From Candidatus Adlerbacteria bacterium (GTDB lineage Bacteria; Patescibacteriota; Minisyncoccia; Phycocordibacterales; SBAW01): a stretch of 24,992 nucleotides of DNA. The notes beneath the pieces are model-generated. The model searched no databases. It saw only the letters and a program-made list of their open reading frames with translations, and was not told where the DNA came from. Location of the stretch: assembly GCA_903840375.1 (NCBI GenBank), contig CAIMFR010000048.1, positions 1 through 24,992 on the forward strand, in the 5' to 3' direction. Made by a program: the position numbers and the translations under genes. Positions 1 through 6,872 of the stretch are shown piece after piece; within the stretch, counting starts at the first letter, position 1, and each line of letters opens with the position of its first letter.

Positions 1-57
1 CTATATGCTAGATCACTGCAATCCGTTATAAAAACAATATGTCTCATTTTAAGCAAT

Positions 58-729
58 CTAGCCTATCAACTTTTTAGAACCGTCTGTAATCAAAAGAGCT
101 TGCTCATTAGCGAGGCGGACGATTTTAACCGAGTGCTTTAATTCAAAAGCCTGTATTTCAGATTCGTTCAAAAGTTCATAATGAGGAAATACAGTAACAT
201 CCGTTATAGCAAGTCCGGAGAAATCCTTCAGATTTATATCATTTTTATCAGGCACTACTTCATTAGCTATTTGTACTGAAGGTCCCACAATAAGACTCCC
301 GGCACTTACGCCCACATAGCAACCCCCTTTTGAAAGCACTTCAAGAACTTTTGTCTTAAAATCCGAACTCCGGGCAAAGGAAAGAAGTTTAAATGTATTG
401 CCCCCACACACATACACCACGTCGTAGTGCGCAATACTGTCTGAACCTTCAGCCTCTAGGTCAACAAAATCGACTCGGGCAAAACCCATAGCCTCAAGTT
501 GCTTTTTAGCCAGTTTGGAATACTGGTTTTCTTCCTTGTCCTTTGCTGCGGTGGTGACGATAACCGCAGACTTTTCGGATATATTGTGGATATTCGACGT
601 AAAGGAATCAGTAATTTCTTTATTAAAAAACCCTGCGGATGTAAGAAGAATAACCCCGTTTTCTGGTCCCTGTAACATGGCGCAATTCTTACATGAATTT
701 TGTGGATTTGCAATTACAATAGGATTCAT
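58..729 (-). CDS. Peptidase S51 family protein (dipeptidase E / cyanophycinase-like)
   Basis: This is a probable cytoplasmic serine peptidase of family S51, whose members cleave small Asp-containing peptides or cyanophycin. The 223-residue product shows the family landmarks in order: an LLTSAGF strand near residues 28-34, a CGGNT turn at 108-112, the nucleophile elbow GVSAGS with Ser142 as likely nucleophile, and a FPHY segment with His183 as candidate catalytic histidine. Length fits the family (about 220-240). The first 17 residues are not typical of the family, so Met18 (ATG at 678-676) is an equally good start; neither start has a convincing ribosome binding site. Substrate cannot be told from sequence. 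It lies alone upstream of a ~200 bp gap, so it is probably transcribed on its own. Confidence 0.85.
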   Translation of the reverse strand: MNPIVIANPQNSCKNCAMLQGPENGVILLTSAGFFNKEITDSFTSNIHNISEKSAVIVTTAAKDKEENQYSKLAKKQLEAMGFARVDFVDLEAEGSDSIAHYDVVYVCGGNTFKLLSFARSSDFKTKVLEVLSKGGCYVGVSAGSLIVGPSVQIANEVVPDKNDINLKDFSGLAITDVTVFPHYELLNESEIQAFELKHSVKIVRLANEQALLITDGSKKLIG

Positions 730-925
730 CCTTGTGGTTTTTGTAAAGATGAAAGTGCTCCAAACCCATAGTCGACTCCCCTTTTGAGGGGCATCGGGAG
801 CTTTATATCGAATTCAAACGGTATCAACCGAGTACTGTTAGTAACGTCGTGTCTAGTTGTGCTCACTCGATACCTATTGATAAACCCATAATACTAATAA
901 CCGTATACCAGAACTCGACAAAAAG

Positions 926-2080
926 CTAATCCTGTTCCAGCTTAACTACCGACGCGCGATTCTGTGTGGCCATATCAGCAGGAGTCCTCGGCATAACGCG
1001 AACAGCCGGAAGATCTGGGGTGTCATTCTGCAACGACAGGCTAGTCTTTGCGGCAACGATCGGAGCCGGCACTGATGGAGTTTGAAAAATAACAGGGGTA
1101 ACAGGTATCTGTTGTATCGGCATTGGCGCAGCAACGGGCATCTGCTGAACAGGAGCAGGCTGCATGACCATGGTCGGTTTCGGCTTGATAGCTACAAGAG
1201 TGATCGGATCTATTTTCATCTGCGCGACCTGATCCTTTAGGACATTGATTGGTTGAGACATCACCAGAGGCATCGGTGCCACAACCGCCGGAGCAGGAGC
1301 GACATATATTGGAGCCTGCTGCATCACCGGAGCGATCTTCGGTGCAGCCTGCATAACAATAGGGAGAGGCATGGCCGGAGCTTGCTGCACTACCGGAGGC
1401 GCGCTTGGTACAGATTTTGCAACAGTTGCAATCCTGGAGAAGAGCGAGGGCTTTGCTGCAGGAACGGGAACGATCGCTGCCTGTATGGGCACTTGTGGCG
1501 GCATAGTCTGTATAAAGATGGGCTTTTTTACCGCAGCAGGCGCTTTTTGTATTGCCGGCGCTGATTGACCTTTACCACGCGAAGCAAAAACGAGTATCAT
1601 CCAACACACCATGAAGATCGCCAACCACACGCCGTAGAGTTCTCCGAACATTGTCCATGTAAGCGCTGGTGCAATGATATGAACCAAGAACAATGCGTAC
1701 CATGTCGTGCCCGCGATGCCTTCGAATATTCCAGCAACAAGCGATGCGCCTCTGCTAAACAGAGCAAAAAGGAACACAACGCCGATAAGCGCCCACTTGA
1801 AAAGAACAACCGGCTGCAACATCGATGAGATGCTGCCGGTAGAGAGATATTGTGTCGCGATGATGGCTGCACCTGACAGTATGATGAAAAATATTGCAGT
1901 CAGAAGTACGTGGTGAATGGACTTCGCGAAACGCTTTTCCTGATCATCGACAACACCGTCGTCGCGCATCATTATGAGAAATACGGCTAGAAAAACAGTC
2001 TCCGCACCGATACCAAGCGCGACACCGAGCTGTTGCACTATGTATGCGATTGCATTGACCATGTCTATCGAGAACGGCAT
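926..2080 (-). CDS. Membrane protein with long Pro/Ala/Gln-rich C-terminal tail, unknown function
   Basis: I do not recognise a named family. The 384-residue product has two halves. Residues 1 to about 165 are hydrophobic, with about five predicted membrane segments (near 10-36, 57-76, 88-108, 118-140 and 148-165). Residues from about 170 to the end are a low-complexity region rich in Pro, Ala, Val, Met and Gln, with recurrent short APx/QQxP units and no predicted membrane segment. The tail is likely disordered and could be a cytoplasmic linker or interaction region. A GAGGT motif lies directly against the ATG at 2080, too close for normal initiation, and no better in-frame start is seen. It follows the flavoprotein gene by 64 bp on the same strand and may be cotranscribed with it. 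Confidence 0.7.
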   Translation of the reverse strand: MPFSIDMVNAIAYIVQQLGVALGIGAETVFLAVFLIMMRDDGVVDDQEKRFAKSIHHVLLTAIFFIILSGAAIIATQYLSTGSISSMLQPVVLFKWALIGVVFLFALFSRGASLVAGIFEGIAGTTWYALFLVHIIAPALTWTMFGELYGVWLAIFMVCWMILVFASRGKGQSAPAIQKAPAAVKKPIFIQTMPPQVPIQAAIVPVPAAKPSLFSRIATVAKSVPSAPPVVQQAPAMPLPIVMQAAPKIAPVMQQAPIYVAPAPAVVAPMPLVMSQPINVLKDQVAQMKIDPITLVAIKPKPTMVMQPAPVQQMPVAAPMPIQQIPVTPVIFQTPSVPAPIVAAKTSLSLQNDTPDLPAVRVMPRTPADMATQNRASVVKLEQD

Positions 2081-2144
2081 ACCTCAAATGATACCATGCG
2101 CTACTGTCTTCTCGTCAACAGCAATCCACAGGCACACCTCAATG

Positions 2145-3497
2145 CTAGTTACGTATTTTGTTCGCGATGTCTGTTCCCGCGACGAAGCCGGTTGTCCAAC
2201 AAAGCTGGAGAGAGAAACCGCCCGACGGTCTGTTGATGTCTAGCACGTCGCCAAGCAGGTAGAGGTTTGGATTTACGCGCGAGACCATGGTTCTGAAATC
2301 GACTTCTTCCGGCGGCACTCCGCCGCTCGCTATTACTGCATGCTCGAGACCGAGCGTGCCGGTGATCGGGAATGTCAGATTCTTCATTTTCTTGACGAGC
2401 TTTTTACGTTCCTCTTTTGTCACCGCATTCGCCTCCTTTTCTGCAAGTTTGATATCGGGCAAATTCAAGACCTGTTCGGCGAGCGAGCTTTCCATCATCT
2501 CCGGCAGACTATTCTTCAACTTTTTATTTTTGTTCTGCTCGAACAGCCTCCACACCCTGCGGTCGAGCTCGTTCTCCTCGGTATCGGGAAATAGGTCAAT
2601 CGAAGCTTCGACCGAACCATTCGCCAGCAACTTTTTCACCTCGAACGAGGAGTTGAGAATAAGCGGACCGGAAATGCCGAAGTGCGTGAAGAGAATTTTG
2701 CCGGTCTTTTTAAGTTTCGTCACGCCGTTCTGCTTGAAACGTATCGCCATGAAAGAAAGCGTCACGCCGGAGATCGCATGCACCCATTTTGCGCTGGTAG
2801 TCAGCGGGACAATGTTCGGGTTACTCGCTTTTATCGTGTGACCAAGCTTTTGCAAAATAGAAAAACCTCCTGCCGAAACGCCACGCTCCTGTACTCGAGC
2901 AAGCCCGCCGGTGGCAAAGGCAATGTGTCGCGAGTAAAACTTTTCGCCGTCTTTTGTTTTTATCAAAAAAGGATTATCGCCGTCTTGCGTGACAGAAACT
3001 ACTTGCACGCCGGTCTTTATCGCGACACCGTTGTCCTTCACATATCGCTCCATCACATGCATAACGTCGCTCGCTTTTTGCGTTTCCGGAAAGGCTCGCT
3101 TGCGAGCTTCAACAACCAGCGACAAACCTTTTGATTCGAAAAAAGTAAACGTGTCTTTCGCGGAAAATTTAGAAAAAGGAGAAAAAAGAAATTCTTTTGC
3201 CTCGGGGAAATTGCTCAAAAAAGCGCGGTTATCAAACTCCGCATTCGTGATGTTACACCGCCCACCTCCGGTAATGGAAAGTTTCTGCCCGAGCTTTTCA
3301 TTCTTTTCAAGCAAAAGGATCTTGGCGAGCTGTACGTCCTTTTTGTTATTAATATTAACCTTTTTCTTTCCACCTGCATCATCTTGTCCACCGCCAAGAA
3401 CCTCGCCAGCGCGCCCGGCACACATCATGCCTGAAGGTCCGCCGCCAATGACGACAAGGTCCCAAACTTTGATAGCGATGTCCGAACTGGATTTCAT
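2145..3497 (-). CDS. HI0933-family NAD(P)/FAD-dependent flavoprotein
   Basis: This is a predicted cytoplasmic FAD-binding oxidoreductase of the HI0933/BaiN-like family; substrates of this family are mostly undefined. The N-terminus carries the Rossmann dinucleotide motif VIGGGPSG (about residues 16-23). It is followed by the family signature LGQKLSITGGGRCNITN (69-85), where LSxTGGGRCN is diagnostic. A C-terminal GDVLDINRPSGGF block matches the second FAD-contact region. At 450 residues it is slightly longer than the usual ~400-420. The excess is largely a Gly/Lys/Asn-rich insert at about residues 33-58, between the glycine motif and the strand that contacts the FAD ribose. The ATG at 3497 is 46 bp downstream of the tRNA-Ala 3' end on the same strand. 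Confidence 0.88.
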   Translation of the reverse strand: MKSSSDIAIKVWDLVVIGGGPSGMMCAGRAGEVLGGGQDDAGGKKKVNINNKKDVQLAKILLLEKNEKLGQKLSITGGGRCNITNAEFDNRAFLSNFPEAKEFLFSPFSKFSAKDTFTFFESKGLSLVVEARKRAFPETQKASDVMHVMERYVKDNGVAIKTGVQVVSVTQDGDNPFLIKTKDGEKFYSRHIAFATGGLARVQERGVSAGGFSILQKLGHTIKASNPNIVPLTTSAKWVHAISGVTLSFMAIRFKQNGVTKLKKTGKILFTHFGISGPLILNSSFEVKKLLANGSVEASIDLFPDTEENELDRRVWRLFEQNKNKKLKNSLPEMMESSLAEQVLNLPDIKLAEKEANAVTKEERKKLVKKMKNLTFPITGTLGLEHAVIASGGVPPEEVDFRTMVSRVNPNLYLLGDVLDINRPSGGFSLQLCWTTGFVAGTDIANKIRN

Positions 3498-3542
3498 TTA
3501 CAAATATTAACACGTATTTACAATGCTGTACAGACTATGTTT

Positions 3543-3616
3543 TGGTGGACCTATGGGGAATCGAACCCCAACTTCGTCCATGCCATGGACGCGTTCTACC
3601 ACTGAACTATAGGCCC
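3543..3616 (-). tRNA. tRNA-Ala (anticodon GGC)
   Basis: Read on the minus strand, the sequence folds as a full cloverleaf. The acceptor stem GGGCCTA pairs with TAGGTCC and includes the G3:U70 wobble that marks alanine tRNAs. The D arm contains AGTTCAGTGGTAGA. The anticodon stem CGTCC/GGACG encloses the loop ATGGCAT, giving anticodon GGC, which reads GCC. The T arm has GGTTCGATTCC. Discriminator A is followed by an encoded CCA, so no CCA addition is needed. It lies between the ATP synthase genes and the flavoprotein gene, on the same strand as both. Confidence 0.96.
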
Positions 3617-3627
3617 GAGTGAGGAGC

Positions 3628-3651
3628 AAAACGAAAGCTTGCTTTCTTTTT
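3628..3651 (-). terminator. A/T-flanked hairpin between atpC and tRNA-Ala, possible terminator
   Basis: AAAACGAAAG (3628-3637) and CTTTCTTTTT (3642-3651) form an inverted repeat with one mismatch around the loop CTTG. The U-rich arm would follow the stem on either strand, so it could act bidirectionally. On the minus strand it lies downstream of atpC and just upstream of the tRNA, where the ATP synthase transcript would be expected to end. The paired core is only five G/C-containing base pairs, so strength is uncertain. Confidence 0.4.
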
Positions 3652-3661
3652 GTCCGAGCGA

Positions 3662-3698
3662 GGGTCTATATCGAGGCTAATGCCGAAGATATAGGCCC
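3662..3698 (-). repeat. Long hairpin downstream of atpC whose arms resemble the tRNA-Ala acceptor stem
   Basis: GGGTCTATATC (3662-3672) and GATATAGGCCC (3688-3698) are complementary over 11 positions with one non-Watson-Crick pair. Inside it, GGC and GCC pair around TAAT. On the minus strand the 5' arm begins GGGCCTATA, identical over nine bases to the 5' end of the tRNA-Ala 46 bp further on. The 3' arm TATAGACCC resembles that tRNA's acceptor 3' strand. It could be an mRNA 3'-end structure, a processing site or a decayed tRNA copy. Confidence 0.45.
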
Positions 3699-3718
3699 AG
3701 ATACCAGAATACCACTTC

Positions 3719-3958
3719 CTACAACACTATCGTAACGCCATCTTGGCGGACTTCCAAGACACCTCCTTTTATTTCAAAAAATTGTTTTTCGTCGGGGATA
3801 TTCTTGCCTCGCACAGTGACTGTTCCCCCTTTAAGTGTGGTGATGAGCGGCATATGTTCTCCGAGAATGGTCATCTCACCCGAGACAGCCGGCACGGTGA
3901 GCGACTCGGCTTCGCCATCGAACAATGTCTCATCAACTTTTGCAATCGTTACTTTCAT
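3719..3958 (-). CDS. atpC: ATP synthase epsilon subunit, short form
   Basis: This is the epsilon subunit of the F1 central stalk, which links gamma to the c-ring. The 79 residues cover only the N-terminal beta-sandwich. They include the typical GEMTILGEHMPLITTLKGG stretch (about 31-49) and end at the GGVLEV strand with VTIVL. The usual C-terminal helical hairpin, which inhibits ATP hydrolysis in many bacteria and brings the subunit to about 130-140 residues, is absent. The stop codon is clear and no continuation in another frame was recognised, so this looks like a natural short form. The ATG lies 4 bp after the atpD stop and is preceded by a GGGGGA ribosome binding site overlapping the end of atpD, so translation is probably coupled. 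It is the last gene of the ATP synthase run. Confidence 0.9.
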   Translation of the reverse strand: MKVTIAKVDETLFDGEAESLTVPAVSGEMTILGEHMPLITTLKGGTVTVRGKNIPDEKQFFEIKGGVLEVRQDGVTIVL

Positions 3959-3962
3959 ATCA

Positions 3963-5336
3963 TTATTCCCCCTTCACTGTGTCAATGCCGCCTTTCATGT
4001 AGAAGGCGCTTTCGTTTTTCTCGTCGTGTTTGCCGTCTAAGATCTCGCGGAATGAGCGAATGGTTTCCGACACCGGCACATAGATGCCCGGGATGCCGGA
4101 GAAAACTTCTGCCACGTGCACCGGCTGCGAAAGGAAGCGCTGGATCTTGCGCGCGCGGTAGACGAGCTTTTTGTCATCGTCTGAAAGTTCCTCGATGCCG
4201 AGAATCGCGATGATGTCCTGCAAGTCTTTATATCGCTGGAGCACCTGCTTGGTCTCAAGTGCAGTGCGGTAGTGTTCCTCACCGACAATGTCAGGGTCGA
4301 GCGCAGTCGAGTTGGACTCAAGCGGGTCGACTGCCGGGAAAATACCAAGCGATGCGAGTGTGCGAGTAAGAACGATGGTCGAGTCGAGGTGCGCGAATGT
4401 CGTTGCCGGAGCGGGGTCGGTGAGGTCGTCAGCCGGAACGTAGATCGCCTGCACCGAGGTTATCGAACCTTTTTTCGTCGAGGTGATGCGCTCTTGGAGT
4501 TGGCCCATTTCCTCTGCGAGCGTCGGCTGATAGCCCACCGCCGACGGCACACGGCCGAGCAGTGAAGAAACTTCCGCGCCTGCCTGCACGAAACGGAACA
4601 CGTTGTCCATGAAAAAGAGGACATCCTTGCCCATTTCATCGCGGAAATATTCTGCCATCGTGAGACCGGTGAGGCCGACACGAGCACGAGCGCCAGGGAC
4701 TTCGTTCATCTGACCGAAGACGAGCGCGATCTTGTCGAGCACGCCGGAATCTGCCATTTCGTGATAGAGGTCGTTGCCTTCGCGAACGCGTTCGCCGACA
4801 CCAGCAAAAACCGAGTAGCCGCCGTGTTCTTTTGCAATGTTGTGAATGAGCTCCTGCATGAGCACCGTCTTGCCGACACCGGCGCCGCCGAAGAGTCCGA
4901 CTTTGCCGCCGCGGATGAATGGCGCGAGAAGATCGATCGATTTGATACCCGTCTCAAACACTTCAGCCTTGGTGCGCTGTTCTTTGAACGGAGGAGCATC
5001 GCGATGAATTGATGACATCGGTGCATCTTTTATCGGCGCTTTGCCGTCGAGTGTATTACCCACCACATTGAAGAGGCGGCCGAGCACTTTTTCACCAACA
5101 GGAACAGTGACAGCCGCGCCGGTATCCTCAACTTCCGCACCACGCGCAAGTCCTGATGTATCTTGGAGAGCGATACAGCGCACGCGACCAAGGCCGATAT
5201 GCTGCGCCACCTCGAGCATCACCACGCGCCCCGCGATAGTTGTCCGTAAAGCATTGCGAAGAGCCGGCAAAGAATCGCCGGCAAAATACACGTCCACCAC
5301 CGGTCCGACGATCTGTTTTACTGTTCCTTTTGTCAT
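3963..5336 (-). CDS. atpD: ATP synthase subunit beta
   Basis: This is the catalytic subunit of F1. The 457 residues match the usual length. Visible landmarks are the P-loop GGAGVGKT (150-157), a GERVREGNDLYHEM block carrying the catalytic glutamate region, FFMDNVFRF as the Walker B strand (LFIDNIFRF in most homologues), and SAVGYQPTLAEEMG, the segment that contacts nucleotide and gamma. No key catalytic residue appears lost. The ATG at 5336 is separated from the upstream NYN-domain gene by 90 bp, the widest gap in the F1 part of the cluster, with a candidate promoter inside it. The gap to atpC is 4 bp. Beta works with alpha (6873-8432) and gamma (5952-6869), which lie across the inserted gene. 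Confidence 0.98.
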   Translation of the reverse strand: MTKGTVKQIVGPVVDVYFAGDSLPALRNALRTTIAGRVVMLEVAQHIGLGRVRCIALQDTSGLARGAEVEDTGAAVTVPVGEKVLGRLFNVVGNTLDGKAPIKDAPMSSIHRDAPPFKEQRTKAEVFETGIKSIDLLAPFIRGGKVGLFGGAGVGKTVLMQELIHNIAKEHGGYSVFAGVGERVREGNDLYHEMADSGVLDKIALVFGQMNEVPGARARVGLTGLTMAEYFRDEMGKDVLFFMDNVFRFVQAGAEVSSLLGRVPSAVGYQPTLAEEMGQLQERITSTKKGSITSVQAIYVPADDLTDPAPATTFAHLDSTIVLTRTLASLGIFPAVDPLESNSTALDPDIVGEEHYRTALETKQVLQRYKDLQDIIAILGIEELSDDDKKLVYRARKIQRFLSQPVHVAEVFSGIPGIYVPVSETIRSFREILDGKHDEKNESAFYMKGGIDTVKGE

Positions 5337-5360
5337 AATTTAATACTTATCTGTTCATTG

Positions 5361-5389
5361 TTTATACACCGTATTGACTTAATTTTCCA
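5361..5389 (-). promoter_or_regulatory. Candidate promoter for atpD-atpC
   Basis: On the minus strand, TGGAAA (5389-5384) and TATAAA (5366-5361) are separated by exactly 17 bp, matching sigma-70 spacing, about 25 bp before the atpD ATG. TATAAA differs from the consensus at one base; TGGAAA matches at four of six. An extra promoter here would keep beta and epsilon expressed despite the inserted NYN gene. Sequence match only. Confidence 0.35.
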
Positions 5390-5426
5390 GTTTGTTACTA
5401 TTGACCCATAACCAGGAAAGAGTCCT

Positions 5427-5948
5427 CTATGTGGTTCCGTCCACATCGGGGGCTTTTTCATCTCTAGATTTAACCAATGGTCTAATATCCCTCAAAAAAA
5501 TAATCGGCGACCTAGTTTTACGAAGCAAAAGGGAACATTTATTGCTCGGGGAAACAATCATGCTTATTTTATTTTTCTCCATAAGGAACTCAACAAGAGA
5601 CGCGTAATCCCCATCACTCGACACTACAACCGCCTTGTCATAATTCGTTTCAAACACATCTCGTACTGCACGCAAAACTAAATCTGCGTCGCAGTTACCC
5701 TTTGGCACGCCGTCACCATTCAGTATGGTTTCTTTAAAGACCAGGATATATCCAGCCTTCTGCAACATCACATATAAACGGCTATTCTTAGGCACTAGAC
5801 CTATAAAAAGGTAGGCGATTTGTGCACCGAGCTTTTCTCGCAACCACACACGGAAACGCGCATAGTCCAAATCGATACCGCTTGCACGAGCGCCGTTATA
5901 CAGATTGGCAGCATCGATGTAAGCAATATTGTTTTGTGTGTTCTTCAT
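5427..5948 (-). CDS. NYN-domain (LabA/DUF88-like) putative ribonuclease, inserted in the ATP synthase cluster
   Basis: This is a predicted cytoplasmic nuclease of the NYN/PIN-like fold, a group acting mainly on RNA. The 173-residue product carries the acidic constellation expected of the family: AYIDAANLYN near the N-terminus (Asp12), GNCDADL in the middle (Asp87, Asp89), and SSDGDYASLVEFL (Asp112, Asp114). It starts 3 bp after the atpG stop, with an AGGG ribosome binding site inside the end of atpG, so it is likely cotranscribed and coupled with the ATP synthase genes. Its sequence looks more A/T-rich than the flanking atp genes, suggesting later acquisition. No role in ATP synthesis is known for this family; it could act on the atp transcript or be an unrelated insertion. 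Target RNA cannot be inferred. Confidence 0.85.
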   Translation of the reverse strand: MKNTQNNIAYIDAANLYNGARASGIDLDYARFRVWLREKLGAQIAYLFIGLVPKNSRLYVMLQKAGYILVFKETILNGDGVPKGNCDADLVLRAVRDVFETNYDKAVVVSSDGDYASLVEFLMEKNKISMIVSPSNKCSLLLRKTRSPIIFLRDIRPLVKSRDEKAPDVDGTT

Positions 5949-5951
5949 ATA

Positions 5952-6869
5952 TTACCCTGCCATCGCCTCCATGCCTCCTGTTATCTCGGAGACTTCGCGG
6001 GTAATGACGGCTTGACGCGCTTTGTTGAACTTGAGCGTGAGGGCATGCTCCATCTCGGCAGCTTTGTCGGAGGCGGACTTCATCGACACCATGCGCGCAG
6101 AATGTTCCGATGCCTGCGACTCGAGCAGTGCATGGTACACGAAAATGGACGCGAGCTTCGGTATTATGGTATCCAAGATTTCTTCGGCAGACGGCTCGAT
6201 GGTGTATGTGTGTGGCTGTGATCCTTCTTTATGCAAATTAGAAAAAACGCCTTTCGCCGGGACGATGTCACCGACCACACGCGAAAGTTCGCCGAGCGAA
6301 AGCGGGAACACGGTGCGTAATGTCGGACGTTGTTCGAATGTAGAGATGAAATTTTGATACGCGATCTTCACCGTGTCGACTGCGCCAAGCGCATACCGAT
6401 CTGCGGCTTCATCGACTATCTCACGAATAAGCTCTGAAGAAATTTCATCCGTGTTGCGGTGCGATGCTTCGACGGTAAAACCTCGCGTGGTGAAAAAGTC
6501 GTGCGCCTTTCGTCCAACGGCGATGATGGAAATATTTTCATGCGAAAGCCCGGATGCCGCGATGTCTGCCGTCGTACCGCGCAACACGGCGGAGTTGAGC
6601 GCGCCGGCGAGACCTTTGTCGCTGGTGATGACAATATAGAGAGCCTTCACCACCGGACGTGTCGCGACCAGAGGATGATTCTGCATCTCCTGCGAACCGG
6701 ATACGCGCGACAATATCGAGACCGCCGCGCGCGCATATGCACGACCGTGTATCGCGCGCAATTGCGCCTTGCGCATCTTTGCCGCAGAAACCGCCTCCAT
6801 CGCTTTCGTCACCGTCTGCGTCTTCTCGATGGAACGTATTTTGGTTTTTATAATTTTGAGTCCGGCCAT
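5952..6869 (-). CDS. atpG: ATP synthase gamma subunit
   Basis: This is the rotating central shaft of F1. The 305-residue protein opens with GLKIIKTKIRSIEKTQTVTKAMEAVSA, the conserved N-terminal helix that lies in the alpha3beta3 cavity. It ends with a second long helix containing ASDKAAEM and KFNKARQAVITREVSEITGGMEA, a strong family signature. A central SDKGLAGALN block is also conserved. Length is near the usual 285-300. The start at 6869 is 3 bp after the atpA stop. Downstream, the NYN gene starts after 3 bp where atpD is normally found. Confidence 0.97.
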   Translation of the reverse strand: MAGLKIIKTKIRSIEKTQTVTKAMEAVSAAKMRKAQLRAIHGRAYARAAVSILSRVSGSQEMQNHPLVATRPVVKALYIVITSDKGLAGALNSAVLRGTTADIAASGLSHENISIIAVGRKAHDFFTTRGFTVEASHRNTDEISSELIREIVDEAADRYALGAVDTVKIAYQNFISTFEQRPTLRTVFPLSLGELSRVVGDIVPAKGVFSNLHKEGSQPHTYTIEPSAEEILDTIIPKLASIFVYHALLESQASEHSARMVSMKSASDKAAEMEHALTLKFNKARQAVITREVSEITGGMEAMAG

Positions 6870-6872
6870 GGT

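Noticed and set aside
778..791. CCCCT-TTTG-AGGGG hairpin as a terminator or regulatory site
   Set aside because: The stem has only five pairs with no T-tract on either strand, and it lies at the 5' side of the S51 peptidase gene, where a terminator is not needed.
1253..1564. Plus-strand open frame of 103 codons inside the membrane protein gene
   Set aside because: It is the antisense shadow of the Pro/Ala-rich tail, with arginine- and histidine-rich translation typical of such shadows and no binding site.
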